64,000 nt of DNA from Leptospira licerasiae serovar Varillal str. VAR 010 (GCF_000244755.1 NZ_AHOO02000011.1:152001-216000), one strand, 5' to 3'. Numbered from the stretch's first letter, positions 19,515 through 28,856 are shown. Numbers and translations are program-made. The notes: a model not told the origin generated them from the sequence alone.

Positions 19515-21326
19515 ATGGGAAAAAATTTCCTAAAACTTTTTCCACAAATCCCGCTTAGATCCGGACTCGTAATTCTACTAATGCTCTTACTTGCATGGGT
19601 AGAAGGTACAGCAGGGGAAACAGGTTCCAAAGTTTCCGCAGTTTCTCCTAATTTGAAAACAAGTCCTGCAATTCCAAAAAATATCTGGGACGATCTCACA
19701 CCAGAGGTTTTGGCCGATCTGGGAAATTTAGGTTTTCCGATGGAAATGGAAACTCCGATTTCAGGTTCTTATGCAGAATATAGAGTGCACCATCTTCATA
19801 TGGGCTGCGATTTTAAGACCTTCCATACAAATGGGATCTCTGCAATTTCTCCTTTCCAAGGATATGTGGAATCGATCGGCCAATCCACAAAAGGATACGG
19901 CTCCAATATTATTTTAAGATCTTCCGGTTCCAATTTAAAGGCAAAGTTTGCCCACTTACTCGACTTCAAAGGTTTCAGAAAGGATTTAGATCTGCTTAGG
20001 GAAGCATTGGCGTTACTCAGTGGCGGAGAATTTCAGGTAAAACTTTCTCCTGGTTCTTACAATCTCCCCAAAGGGGAAAATATTGCAAGGCTCGGAGAGT
20101 CCGGAACAGGGGTCAGCCATTTACATTTTGAATTACATTTACCTAATGGGACCTTAAATCCTCTCCCCTATTTACCTTTACGAGGAAAAGACAGATATTT
20201 CCCGGAACTTTTACTCTTATACGTAGATTCCGAAGATGGTGTGCAAGCTAGATTACCGTTGGAAAAAAAGGGAGAAGGCAAATTTTCTCTTCCAGGAAAT
20301 CAAAAACTCAATCTGGCCGGAGGGGTCCGTTTTAGGTTAGCTGCATACGACCAAATGACCTCCCGGAACAAAAATAATTTATTCTTCGCAGGACTGTACA
20401 AAGACGAAACTACCTTATACGAAAGATCTTTTAGAGGAATGAGTTATGAAGAAGCAAGAATCCACCATGATATCTTTGACTCCAATCGTTCTTCTTTAAA
20501 TCCACCTGCTTATGTTTATAATCTTTTCCCTGCAAAAGGCCCTAGTATAGATCTTAGGAATTTCGAGACAGGAAGCGTCGTAAAATTAACACTCAAAGCC
20601 TCCGATCATGCGGGAAATCATTCTATTCTTCCCATAGAAATAGAGGTCGGCACGGTAAATTCGAAAAAACCTTCCATTACAAAAACTGAATTCACTTCTT
20701 TGGACGGAGTTTTGAGGATCAAAACTCCGAACAAGACTACTTATGGACAAGGCTCTTTGATCTTTAAAAAATTGGAAAAGCCGGAAGAAGATCTGAAACT
20801 TCCGGAAGGATTAAAATCCAAAGGTCCTATTTATGAACTGGAATCTTCCGATCTTTCTTGGGTGGGAGAAGCGGAACTCATATGGAGAGGCGCTAACTTA
20901 GGCAAAAAAGATGGGATCTATATCTACGATAAACCTTCTAAAAAATGGTCTGCTTTAAAACAAAAAGGCCAGATTGCATTACTCACCAAACTCGGAGCAT
21001 TGGCGGTTCTAACTGACGACGCAAAACCAGCAGTCAATTATCCTTATCTGATCACAAGACATAGAAGGATCAAGGGCCAAGAAGAAGAAGGAGTCGAAGA
21101 AAGATTATATACTGTTTCCGACACAGGCTCCGGCTATGCAGGCGGCGCAGAAGTTTTACTCGAAGGAGAAATTTACCCTAGTGAATTCGATGCGGATCGT
21201 AAGATGCTGATTGTCAAATTTCCCAAAACTTTCTCCGCTTGGAAAAAGTATATGTTACTCCAGATACGAATCAAGGATCGTGCAGGAAATTCTTCCGATT
21301 GGTTTACTGACCTGGTTAGATTTTAG
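19515..21326 (+). CDS. M23-family metallopeptidase, exported
   Basis: 603 residues from the ATG at 19515, which starts directly before a signal peptide (RSGLVILLMLLLAW). A longer frame to 19413 would overlap the divergent lptE start. The M23 domain keeps its zinc ligands: HMGCD in the N-terminal half and HLHFELH later. After it come beta-rich segments with an RFRLAAYDQMTSRNKNN-like region and a carboxy-terminal part similar to extracellular beta-sandwich repeats. It should cut peptidoglycan peptides in the periplasm or act as a cell-wall binding factor. Its stop lies at the edge of dispersed repeat copy B. Confidence 0.8.
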   Translation: MGKNFLKLFPQIPLRSGLVILLMLLLAWVEGTAGETGSKVSAVSPNLKTSPAIPKNIWDDLTPEVLADLGNLGFPMEMETPISGSYAEYRVHHLHMGCDFKTFHTNGISAISPFQGYVESIGQSTKGYGSNIILRSSGSNLKAKFAHLLDFKGFRKDLDLLREALALLSGGEFQVKLSPGSYNLPKGENIARLGESGTGVSHLHFELHLPNGTLNPLPYLPLRGKDRYFPELLLLYVDSEDGVQARLPLEKKGEGKFSLPGNQKLNLAGGVRFRLAAYDQMTSRNKNNLFFAGLYKDETTLYERSFRGMSYEEARIHHDIFDSNRSSLNPPAYVYNLFPAKGPSIDLRNFETGSVVKLTLKASDHAGNHSILPIEIEVGTVNSKKPSITKTEFTSLDGVLRIKTPNKTTYGQGSLIFKKLEKPEEDLKLPEGLKSKGPIYELESSDLSWVGEAELIWRGANLGKKDGIYIYDKPSKKWSALKQKGQIALLTKLGALAVLTDDAKPAVNYPYLITRHRRIKGQEEEGVEERLYTVSDTGSGYAGGAEVLLEGEIYPSEFDADRKMLIVKFPKTFSAWKKYMLLQIRIKDRAGNSSDWFTDLVRF

Positions 21327-21330
21327 TTTT

Positions 21331-21478
21331 AGAGACGCGGAGTTTAAAAAAGCCGCACAGAAATTCTCACGCAGAGGCACAGAGTCGCGGAGAATTGTTA
21401 GAATGTAGGAACTCCTACAAACCATCCCATCCTCTCTGCGTCTTCGCGGCTCTGCGTGAATTTATTATTCTCTACGTC
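21331..21478. repeat. Dispersed palindromic repeat, copy B
   Basis: An AGAGACGCGGAGTTT unit (from 21331) precedes left arm CACGCAGAGGCACAGAG (21368 on), a perfect TGTAGGAACTCCTACA palindrome (21404-21419), and right arm TCTCTGCGTCTTCGCGGCTC to about 21459. It fills the whole gap between two convergent genes (M23 peptidase and greA). Confidence 0.85.
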
Positions 21479-24256
21479 TTAGTCCTGGTTTTGTAGAGAG
21501 TATCTACTGATCTGCAGAACCTTGAACTTGGTTTCTGTTCCACCAAGATTTAAAGAAGCGTTATCCCCTACTTTTTTACCTAAAAGAGACTTAGCAAGCG
21601 GTGACTGGTAAGAAATAATATTTCTTTCCGTATCCGCGTCCCAAGCCCCCAAGATAGAATAAGTTTGGTCTTCTCCGCTGGACTCATTTTTGAGTTTTAC
21701 GGTAGTTCCGATATTGATACGGTCCGTTTTTACGTTGGAAAGGTCTAGAACGATGGCAGCTTTCAGTTCAGCTTCTAATTTTTTGATCTGAGCTTGGAGC
21801 TGGACTTGTTTTTCCATTGCGGCTTTGTATTCCGCGTTTTCTCTTAAGTCCCCTCTTTCTTGAGCCTCTCCGATATCTCTGGAGTTTTCAGGCATCTCAA
21901 CGTTCACCAAATGATCGAACTCGGCCTTTTTAGCGTTCAGAGCGCGACGAGTAACAAGGACTGCATTTTCCGGAATTCTTGCCAGAACATCCTCGTCCTC
22001 TTCTTCATCATCCTCTTCTTCCCAGATCAGGTCCGGTTTCAAAGATCGGATAAGGGACATCAATTTGTCTTTTTCAGTCTCTTCGATATAAGGAACTTCT
22101 CTATATAGAGCGTAAACTTTGCGGATATATTCCGAGTCTCCGTTTTGGATAGCCTCGCTGATCACAGCCGCATCATTCCCGAAAAGGATCTCTTGGCAGG
22201 TGTTCTTAAGTTTGGTTCCCTTTTCCTCTATTTTGTTTAGAGGTTTTAATAAACGAAGAACTCTCAGGATTAGATCCTGTCTAGACACGTTCATCCATTC
22301 TTCTTCCCAAGTTTTGAGAAGGATAGATTTTGCCACCCAGAGGAATACTTCCGGATTTTCTTTGGCACGGCTGGATGCGGTCTCGATAAATAAGTTGAGT
22401 TCGGCAAATTTTCCGTCCGCTTCCAGAACGGAAACAACGTATTTGTTATTTTTAACAGGAACTTCAAACAGAAGTCCGACCAAAATATTGACCCAATCTG
22501 AATGGGATTTTTTCACTAAGTCAACGAAAGACTTTTTGATATCCAAGTTGCTGATCTTAGAGGAATATTCCAGTACCTCTTCTCTTTTGAGAGACTTAAC
22601 GATCTTGGAAACATCTTCCAATTTTTGGTATCTTTGGAAATCGTAAGGACTTCCATCTTCTCCTTCCATGGTAGAAGCGACTTCGTCCAAATACAGATAA
22701 GCGACGATCTTACGGAAAGAATCGTGAGTCTGCTCTTCTTCGAAATAATGATGAGCGAAAGTATCGATCGCGGATTCGGCTTCTTCTTTGTTCCGAAGAG
22801 CTTCGATCGCTATGTCCAAACGTTTGGCAGGATCAGTGTTCGCGTTGAATTTTTCAGTCAATTCTTCGGCGTAAGTGATCGGTTTTTCACGATACCAAAG
22901 TTCGTCTTTTTTCTTAGGGTTAAAACCAAGATTATCTTCTTTTTTGATAACATTCTTAGCTTTGTTCCACCATTTAGACCAATCAACCACAGGGATGAAT
23001 TTTCCTGCGATCTCCGCCTTCATTTCCGAAACCAACATATGGTTCTCGAAAGAAGTTAATAATTCCTTAAAGAAACCAGGAACATCATTCTCGAATAAAG
23101 AAACGACGGAAGCTTTGTCCTCATAGAATCTTACCCAGATATGATCTCCTTTCAGAGGTTTCAAGCTGGTGATCGCCATTTGGATGGAAAGTTTATGATT
23201 CTTCTTATCTTTGAAATCTACAAAGATAGAATCTCCGTTAGGCGAAATAGAAACGATCTTACCTACTCCCCAGTTCCTATGAAGAACGTAGTTGCCGGTA
23301 TCGAATACGATATTTCTTTCGAAGTTGGAAATACAAACCTTAACAGGTTTTCTGTTATTTCCTAACTCGGACATTTTTAAGAAATCTTCCAACAAGCTGT
23401 GGTTGGCATATTTCAGTTTATAAACTCTGATCAGTTCGTTTCTTGCTTTGTTGGAAACAGGTTCATGATCCAAGATCTTTTTCAGGAGATAGATCACTCT
23501 GTCCCAATCTTCGGTAATCTTGAATGGATCAACTAAAGGATAAAGATAACCTGCTAGACGGGTCTTTTCGCGGTGACCCAAAAGGATACGTTCTATCTTT
23601 TCTACGAATTGGATATCGTCGTAGCTATTCGCTACAAAAATCGGCCAGATCTCTTCGAACTGTAAGTAATCTTTAGTCTTAGCAAAAGTCTCGATCGCTT
23701 GTTTTAGGTAAGCGACCGCCTTTTCTTTATTTTCATCAAGAATTGCTAATGCGTATTTTTTAGCGATTTCCGGGTTCTTACGATCTTGTTTCGCAAGTTT
23801 TTCCAGGATAGGCTTTAGCTCTTTATTCTTTTTTAATTTTTCAAGAGCTTCCGCTTTGAAACGAAGAGCGTAACGATCCTCTCCGAATTTTAAAATATTA
23901 TCGGTGATATGTTCGATGATGACCCATTTACTGGCTTGTTTGAAAGAATCCAGTAGAGTCTTGAAGTAGGAAGCTGCGTCTATACTTCCTTTTTGTAATC
24001 CTAATAATCCAAGCATATATCTTGCGGAAATACTTTCTGGGTGATCCGCAAGATGTTCTTCCAATTTCGTTTTGGCAGAATCTATAAGACCGGATGATTG
24101 AAAGGATTCTATAAGATCGTCGTAAATTTTAAATTTAGATGCTGGAATGGAATTTGCGTCCGAGCGTACATAAATCTCCTCGTTAAAAAGAGAAGTCAGC
24201 TTGTCCAGTTCGCTGGCAGGCTTAGTTTCCGCGGTTGTCGCAGTTTCGTTAGACAT
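21479..24256 (-). CDS. greA: Giant transcription elongation factor GreA with helical-repeat N-terminal extension
   Basis: 925 residues, about six times normal GreA. The first 770 residues contain TPR-like helices (around 30-290), then a small beta domain (HRNWGVGKIVSISPNGDSI near 330) and more helices, ending in an acidic stretch WEEEDDEEEDED. The last 150 residues are a complete GreA: the coiled-coil tip ERGDLRENAEY with the acidic residues that stimulate RNA cleavage by polymerase, and the C-terminal FKBP-like domain. I chose 24256 because GGAG lies upstream. Large GreA proteins of this layout occur in spirochaetes such as Borrelia. Confidence 0.88.
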   Translation of the reverse strand: MSNETATTAETKPASELDKLTSLFNEEIYVRSDANSIPASKFKIYDDLIESFQSSGLIDSAKTKLEEHLADHPESISARYMLGLLGLQKGSIDAASYFKTLLDSFKQASKWVIIEHITDNILKFGEDRYALRFKAEALEKLKKNKELKPILEKLAKQDRKNPEIAKKYALAILDENKEKAVAYLKQAIETFAKTKDYLQFEEIWPIFVANSYDDIQFVEKIERILLGHREKTRLAGYLYPLVDPFKITEDWDRVIYLLKKILDHEPVSNKARNELIRVYKLKYANHSLLEDFLKMSELGNNRKPVKVCISNFERNIVFDTGNYVLHRNWGVGKIVSISPNGDSIFVDFKDKKNHKLSIQMAITSLKPLKGDHIWVRFYEDKASVVSLFENDVPGFFKELLTSFENHMLVSEMKAEIAGKFIPVVDWSKWWNKAKNVIKKEDNLGFNPKKKDELWYREKPITYAEELTEKFNANTDPAKRLDIAIEALRNKEEAESAIDTFAHHYFEEEQTHDSFRKIVAYLYLDEVASTMEGEDGSPYDFQRYQKLEDVSKIVKSLKREEVLEYSSKISNLDIKKSFVDLVKKSHSDWVNILVGLLFEVPVKNNKYVVSVLEADGKFAELNLFIETASSRAKENPEVFLWVAKSILLKTWEEEWMNVSRQDLILRVLRLLKPLNKIEEKGTKLKNTCQEILFGNDAAVISEAIQNGDSEYIRKVYALYREVPYIEETEKDKLMSLIRSLKPDLIWEEEDDEEEDEDVLARIPENAVLVTRRALNAKKAEFDHLVNVEMPENSRDIGEAQERGDLRENAEYKAAMEKQVQLQAQIKKLEAELKAAIVLDLSNVKTDRINIGTTVKLKNESSGEDQTYSILGAWDADTERNIISYQSPLAKSLLGKKVGDNASLNLGGTETKFKVLQISRYSLQNQD

Positions 24257-24268
24257 AGGAATTACTCC

Positions 24269-24283
24269 GCCGACGGGGTCGGC
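24269..24283 (-). promoter_or_regulatory. Leader hairpin abutting the greA ribosome binding site
   Basis: On the greA strand GCCGAC and GTCGGC pair perfectly around CCC, and the GGAG ribosome binding site follows at once. A stable structure here may modulate initiation or protect the mRNA. Confidence 0.5.
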
Positions 24284-24341
24284 ATTCAAAAATAGGTTCG
24301 GATGGGCGGTTTTTTTGTCTCTTAAGAGCCCTTTCAGATCA

Positions 24342-24369
24342 ATTATAGCAGCTTAGGCTTATCCGTAAA
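24342..24369 (-). promoter_or_regulatory. Probable sigma-70 type promoter of greA
   Basis: On the minus strand a consensus TATAAT (24347-24342) lies 16 bp after TTTACG (24369-24364), about 85 bp upstream of the greA ATG. Good match, not experimentally known. Confidence 0.5.
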
Positions 24370-24384
24370 CTAGAATTTGGGGAG

Positions 24385-24608
24385 CAGAGACTCAGAGAGC
24401 CCTTACTTGTCACTTAGGGAAGCATTTTGGCATTTATTTTCGTATAGAGACGCAGAGTTTGAAAGAGTCGCAAAAGCTTATGGCACGCAGAGGCGCAATG
24501 ACGCGGAGGGAAGTTTTTGGATTTGTAGGAATTCCTTCATTCACACTCCTTCGCGGCTCCGCGTCTCTGCGCGAGAAAACCTTATTATCTCTTTTACCTC
24601 TGCGTCTC
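24385..24608. repeat. Dispersed palindromic repeat, copy C
   Basis: AGAGACGCAGAGTTT unit near 24446, left arm GGCACGCAGAGGCGCAATGA (24482 on), centre TGTAGGAATTCCTTCA (24523-24538), right arm TTCGCGGCTCCGCGTCTCTG to about 24571. A further CTCTGCGTCTCC fragment follows near 24598. It occupies most of the 379-bp gap between the greA promoter and the flaA terminator; nothing else coding is seen there. Confidence 0.8.
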
Positions 24609-24611
24609 CAA

Positions 24612-24640
24612 ACAAAAAACGCGGGAGAGTTCCCGCGTTT
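24612..24640 (-). terminator. Rho-independent terminator of the flaA operon
   Basis: On the minus strand AACGCGGGA and TCCCGCGTT form a 9-bp stem with a 4-nt loop, followed by TTTTTGTTT. It lies about 30 bp after the flaA1 stop. Confidence 0.88.
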
Positions 24641-24668
24641 CATTAGCGTCCGACTGTGCGAGAAAGGC

Positions 24669-25607
24669 TTACTTGCCGTTTCCACCTTCACATTCTTTCT
24701 CCGCTTTCACTTTCAGCATCTTATCCAACTTACGTTTAGAGCGGCAATCATCCGCATCGAAGTCGATAGAAGCTCCGTCGAAGTGAACCTCGAATACGTC
24801 GGAAAGAACTCTTAGCTCATCAAAGAAGAGGTATACAGTTTCTCCGCTTGTATCGTTACGAGAGCGAATTTTAAATTGTTTGAATACGAGCGTCTTTACT
24901 TGAGGGAAAGAGTTTACGTCCTGAGGAACTCCCGGAGGAATTTCAAAAGTAAGCGGTCTCCAACCGATAAAGTCCAGATCTCCGAATTGGAAGATATGAG
25001 AATCACCCTTCCAATCTTCTAACCAACCTTCCAAGTTGTATTCATTACCACGACCGCAAACCCATACAGAAACCGCTTTTACGATCCCTGGGAATTCAAC
25101 TCCGTAGATCTTGAATTCTTTTCTTTTGTTGTTCGCGTCCAGATAAGCCATTTTACGAGTGATCTCGTATTCTGGAGTACGAGGAGGACGGATACTTACG
25201 GTATTATCTCCTGGGAAAGTAAATGCAAACTTTACTCCCAAAACTTTTCCGGTTGCAGCGTCTACGTTTTTGATGTCTCCAGGTTTTCCAGGAAGAAGTT
25301 TAACTTCTCTCAATGCCTGTGCGTTAGAAGCAGTAGGCTGATATTGAGCCTGTTGTCCTTGAGGAACTAAGGTGTCCTTATCGGTAGCTACTTCCCAACC
25401 ATAAGGAGCGGAACCTGGAGGATTGTCCCAGGATTCCACAGTAATAGAGCGTAACTCCATTCCACTTACGTCGATACCGGTAGGAGATTCGATCCCACCT
25501 TTTTTCTTTTTGATAAATTGCGCGCTCACGGTCCCGAGAAGAAGGATGGAAGAAATACCTACTACTACTGCCGCGGTGATTTTAGTTTTTTTGCTGAGGT
25601 TTTTCAT
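24669..25607 (-). CDS. flaA1: Flagellar filament sheath protein FlaA1
   Basis: 312 residues. A signal peptide ([20 protein letters not shown] to SAQ) precedes a beta-rich FlaA domain with EVAKDKDTL-like and [19 protein letters not shown] segments (about 175-195) and [19 protein letters not shown] near 210. FlaA proteins are exported to the periplasm and coat the FlaB core of the endoflagella. Of the two tandem genes this is the larger, matching FlaA1 of Leptospira, and lies 21 bp after FlaA2. It ends in a strong terminator. Confidence 0.88.
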   Translation of the reverse strand: MKNLSKKTKITAAVVVGISSILLLGTVSAQFIKKKKGGIESPTGIDVSGMELRSITVESWDNPPGSAPYGWEVATDKDTLVPQGQQAQYQPTASNAQALREVKLLPGKPGDIKNVDAATGKVLGVKFAFTFPGDNTVSIRPPRTPEYEITRKMAYLDANNKRKEFKIYGVEFPGIVKAVSVWVCGRGNEYNLEGWLEDWKGDSHIFQFGDLDFIGWRPLTFEIPPGVPQDVNSFPQVKTLVFKQFKIRSRNDTSGETVYLFFDELRVLSDVFEVHFDGASIDFDADDCRSKRKLDKMLKVKAEKECEGGNGK

Positions 25608-25628
25608 ACGTGTCCTACCGGAGAGATA

Positions 25629-26342
25629 TCACCAATTGTCCTTAATTTCAGAACCAGGATACTTCGTATCAGATTTATCGGCACGAACTTCTAAATCATC
25701 TAAATAAAAGTAGAAGCTTCCACCTACTTCATGAACATCAGAGGTCACGAAAATGGAGACGAATCTTAGGTTCTTGTCCAATAGTGCGAATCTGGTACTT
25801 TGAGGAACGAATCCCGGAACAGTTGCAGTTAACTTTCTCCAACCGAAATAATCCAAGCGACCCATTCTGATATTATGGGTTTTTCCTCTGTAGTCTCTCA
25901 GTTTAACGAATAGAGTATGACGGAATTTTCTTCCCAGAGCCCAAATTGAGATCTGGCGAGCTTTTCCTTTTACGATATATTCGTGAGGAGGGAAAACTTC
26001 TACACGATCGAATCCTCTATCGTTATAATACGTTTTGATCCCGAGGATATGGTTCTTTTCTAATTGGTCTCCACCATTATCCGGAACGGTATTCTCGTCG
26101 AACACGTCACGGATCAGACCTCTTTGAACCATCTTAAGAGTTTTAGTCTCTCCCAGGGGAGATGTAGACTTAGCTCTCCAGTCTTCGGACTCCTCGAAGT
26201 TTTCGAGTATAATTTTCTCGAGGGGATCCGGTGCTTGGCCGCCCTGGCCGCCTTGGTTCCCTCCCGCAGGCTGCTGACCGGAAGTTCCGGTAATCGCCAA
26301 GAAAAAGAGAACGCTAGCTAATAAGTACGTCTTTTTCCCCAT
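25629..26342 (-). CDS. flaA2: Flagellar filament sheath protein FlaA2
   Basis: 237 residues from the ATG at 26342, which has AGGAG at ideal spacing and gives a signal peptide (KKTYLLASVLFFLAIT). A glycine/glutamine-rich stretch follows the cleavage site. The FlaA domain contains KGKARQISIWALGRKFRHTL and GRLDYFGWRKLTATVPGF, parallel to the segments in FlaA1. It is the smaller, promoter-proximal FlaA, as in Leptospira interrogans. Cotranscribed with the upstream PUR-domain gene, 34 bp away. Confidence 0.87.
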   Translation of the reverse strand: MGKKTYLLASVLFFLAITGTSGQQPAGGNQGGQGGQAPDPLEKIILENFEESEDWRAKSTSPLGETKTLKMVQRGLIRDVFDENTVPDNGGDQLEKNHILGIKTYYNDRGFDRVEVFPPHEYIVKGKARQISIWALGRKFRHTLFVKLRDYRGKTHNIRMGRLDYFGWRKLTATVPGFVPQSTRFALLDKNLRFVSIFVTSDVHEVGGSFYFYLDDLEVRADKSDTKYPGSEIKDNW

Positions 26343-26376
26343 GAGAACATCTCCTAAAGATTTAGTGCAATCCAAT

Positions 26377-26610
26377 CTAATTCTGAGAGGGAGGGATGTC
26401 CGTAATATCTCCATCCTGAATCAGGCCTTGGAATTTACGTAATACCTCGATCATCTTTCCGACACCTTCTGCCGGAATGAATATGGAAGATTTTTTGCTA
26501 TTGGACCATTCGGAAACTTTTAAGTAGTATCCGTTCTCGTTCCGTTTTAGATCTACCAGAAACTTTTTGTTCTGGGTGGCGACCTTCTCCGTTAGGATTT
26601 CGGGGTCCAA
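26377..26610 (-). CDS. PUR-family single-strand DNA/RNA-binding protein
   Basis: 77 residues from a TTG start with AAGGAG ahead. The beta-beta-beta-alpha pattern (KKFLVDLKRNENGYYLKVSE, then SIFIPAEGVGKMIEVLRKF) is one PUR repeat, as in PUR-alpha and the Borrelia protein BpuR, which binds DNA and RNA and controls expression. It heads the flaA2-flaA1 operon, so it may regulate sheath synthesis or simply be cotranscribed. The first role is inference. Confidence 0.8.
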   Translation of the reverse strand: MDPEILTEKVATQNKKFLVDLKRNENGYYLKVSEWSNSKKSSIFIPAEGVGKMIEVLRKFQGLIQDGDITDIPPSQN

Positions 26611-26790
26611 ATAGATTTCTCCTTCCCGTCTCTGTGTATAAATATCGGTAGCCTAAGTTCCAAAATTAGCCAAGTAAAAAGTTTTTTGCAATCCGGAAGA
26701 AAAAATCGAAAGAATCCCTCTCGCAAACCGAAAAGTAGGCCACGATCCGCGGCAAACTATGAGACATAATCAGGCCCCTTTTTTCATTTT
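26611..26790 (-). promoter_or_regulatory. Upstream region of the PUR-flaA2-flaA1 operon
   Basis: About 180 bp without coding signals. On the minus strand CTACCGATATTTATA, about 20 bp before the ribosome binding site, resembles the CCGATA part of flagellar sigma-28 promoters, with a weak CTAA about 16 bp further upstream. The match is partial. Confidence 0.3.
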
Positions 26791-26792
26791 TT

Positions 26793-26955
26793 CTCACACA
26801 GAGACGCTAAGACACAAAGGGTTTTAGATTACTTTATGAAGAATAAACATATTGTAGGAACTCCTTTACCCCAACCTCCGTGGCTCTGTGCCTCTGTGTG
26901 CAAAACTCTATGTCTCTCCTCAAACTCCGTGTCTCTAAACTCCGCGTCTCTTATT
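26793..26955. repeat. Dispersed palindromic repeat, copy D (inverted relative to B and C)
   Basis: Left arm CACACAGAGACGCTAAGACA (26795 on), half-palindromic centre TTGTAGGAACTCCTT (26852-26866), right arm CTCCGTGGCTCTGTGCCTCT to about 26900, then two further units including ACTCCGCGTCTCTTA (26940 on). The outer unit runs into the 3' end of the next gene and contains its stop codon. Confidence 0.8.
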
Positions 26956-27741
26956 CCAGACAAGTATCCCTATGATCCAGATATAGTTCAAAGCGAGAAG
27001 CCCCGCAAGTCCCAGGACCCCCATATTGAACAAAACTTCTTCCGGATTGGAGATTGGAAGTAGGATCCTTGGGTTTTTGGGCGGATCGAAACCGAACTTT
27101 TTAGAAGCTTCCTGGACTGCTTCCGCATAATACGAGTTCAATCCCGCAATATTGGAATGTGAAAGTGACTGCCCTACCCTAGGGTTCTGCTTCTCCCAAT
27201 CGCATACTTTTTCGGAGAACTGGGGGCAAACTGCCCAGGTTAGGACCTCATCCCCTTCTTTCCAGTCAGAGGAAACCCAGGGCGCCACATGGAAATACAA
27301 TGTTTTTTTAATAGAGCCTGGTGTAGTCTTGGTGATCTGGTATTTGTATAAAAACTTGGAATCAGTGAATCTATAGATATGCGAATTGGAAACTCCGCTT
27401 TCCTTTTGAAAGATCGTTTGTTCCGGAGATTTTAGACCCAAAAAAAATCCGAATGCATGGCTTAAATATAAAGCGGAAACTGGTGCGGAGATAAATCCCA
27501 GGAACAAAGCGAAGAATATACTATTTCCGTAAAACTTGGTCAGTCTTAGGGTCATAAAGAACATAGGGAGAAATAAAAAACCGAGGCAAGCGATTGTAGA
27601 GATCAAGGTCCCGAAAAGACCGATCGGTAAGAAGAGAGCGGCCATTCCGTTTACGAAAAGTAGGCCCAAACCCAATAACCTCCAAGGAGGCTCCGGTTTT
27701 TTAGGCTTTTGGTTTTCCCAGTTTTTGACTAAGGCAAACAT
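26935..27741 (-). CDS. Unknown membrane protein
   Basis: 268 residues, not recognised. Four hydrophobic segments lie near the N-terminus (about 23-60, 63-105), followed by an extracytoplasmic region of about 130 residues, and a last helix (about 238-262). The short tail NKRRGV and the stop are written by the end of a dispersed repeat. It follows the next upstream gene by 5 bp, so the two are cotranscribed. No enzyme motif is seen. Confidence 0.6.
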   Translation of the reverse strand: MFALVKNWENQKPKKPEPPWRLLGLGLLFVNGMAALFLPIGLFGTLISTIACLGFLFLPMFFMTLRLTKFYGNSIFFALFLGFISAPVSALYLSHAFGFFLGLKSPEQTIFQKESGVSNSHIYRFTDSKFLYKYQITKTTPGSIKKTLYFHVAPWVSSDWKEGDEVLTWAVCPQFSEKVCDWEKQNPRVGQSLSHSNIAGLNSYYAEAVQEASKKFGFDPPKNPRILLPISNPEEVLFNMGVLGLAGLLALNYIWIIGILVWNKRRGV

Positions 27742-27746
27742 CTCCC

Positions 27747-28856
27747 CTATTCTACGACGATAGAGGAAGAAAATCCACTCCAGATTTTTGTGCCGAGGGC
27801 CTCTAATTTGCTGGGATAAGCTAAAGAGAATAGAATGCCTCTCGTACCTCTTAGGTAAAATTTTTCCAAAACGATTATTTGGCTTTTACGGCCATCTTCT
27901 CCCACAAAATCGAAACTTGTTCTATATAAATCCCCTTCTTTTTTACGAAGATAATTCCATTCCCTCATAGTCCTGGAATTGATCCCTCTGAGCGAGTCCC
28001 ATATAAGATAGTAGTTTTGTGCGTTAAAGATAGAAGGATGGAAATGAAGCGTGGTGCCAATCGTGAATACGATCCGATCCGGCCGGAAGAATAATATACC
28101 TTCGTTACTCTTTCTATATTCCTTTTCGAAAGGAGAAGGTCCTCCTTCCACAGGAAAGTTTTGGTAGAATCTATGCACTTGCCAAAGATAATCCGAATCT
28201 TCTCCGGAAAATTCTCTGTCCTCATCAGGGAATAAATAAGTTAGATCCGGAGGTAGATCGAATGAATATGCAAAGTCTGCACTTCTGATCTTCAAAACTT
28301 CAGGTGTCCAACATCCAAATGGATCCGTAAGTCTTTGCAGCTCCTTTTCTTTATGAGAATACTGGTCTAAAAATTTTCCCAAAAGTTTTGCCGTTTTTTC
28401 ATAACCTTCCGGTACCAGTTTTCCGTATCGCAAACGATAACAGTACATGGAACCTTTTAATAGGCGGATTGCGGAGTATGGATTTGCATGTTTTTGCAAA
28501 CTTTCCGCCTCGCTATAATGTAGATCCAATTCTTGTCTGTTCGGAAACACTTCTTTGTAATTCCGATCCAGGATCATTTCCACTTTTCCGTCTTTGTAAA
28601 AACGATAATTGCGAGATCTGGAGTCGGTTTTCCAAACGAAATGAGAGCTTAGCCTAAACGCAGTTTGCAGCCTGTTGTATAGCAGTTCTTCTTTTTTTTC
28701 TTGGTCAGAAAACCAAGGCTGGCGTAGAAGCGGGTCTATTTCTTGCGCAAACACCGGAGCGACGGGTAAAAAAAAGATAAACAAAAAAATAGAATATAAT
28801 ATTTTTATAATATATAGGATGCGAAAAAAGGGTCTTATATTGGAGACGGATCTCAC
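27747..28856 (-). CDS. Unknown exported protein
   Basis: 369 residues, not recognised. The GTG start overlaps the radA stop (GTGA). A signal peptide (ILYSIFLFIFFLPVAPVFAQ) ends near residue 38. The mature part has many aromatic and charged residues and a KEEFYLRGTRGILFSL-like end. It is likely periplasmic or surface-associated. Clustered with the membrane protein that follows; the pair may act together, which is only inferred from position. Confidence 0.6.
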   Translation of the reverse strand: MRSVSNIRPFFRILYIIKILYSIFLFIFFLPVAPVFAQEIDPLLRQPWFSDQEKKEELLYNRLQTAFRLSSHFVWKTDSRSRNYRFYKDGKVEMILDRNYKEVFPNRQELDLHYSEAESLQKHANPYSAIRLLKGSMYCYRLRYGKLVPEGYEKTAKLLGKFLDQYSHKEKELQRLTDPFGCWTPEVLKIRSADFAYSFDLPPDLTYLFPDEDREFSGEDSDYLWQVHRFYQNFPVEGGPSPFEKEYRKSNEGILFFRPDRIVFTIGTTLHFHPSIFNAQNYYLIWDSLRGINSRTMREWNYLRKKEGDLYRTSFDFVGEDGRKSQIIVLEKFYLRGTRGILFSLAYPSKLEALGTKIWSGFSSSIVVE

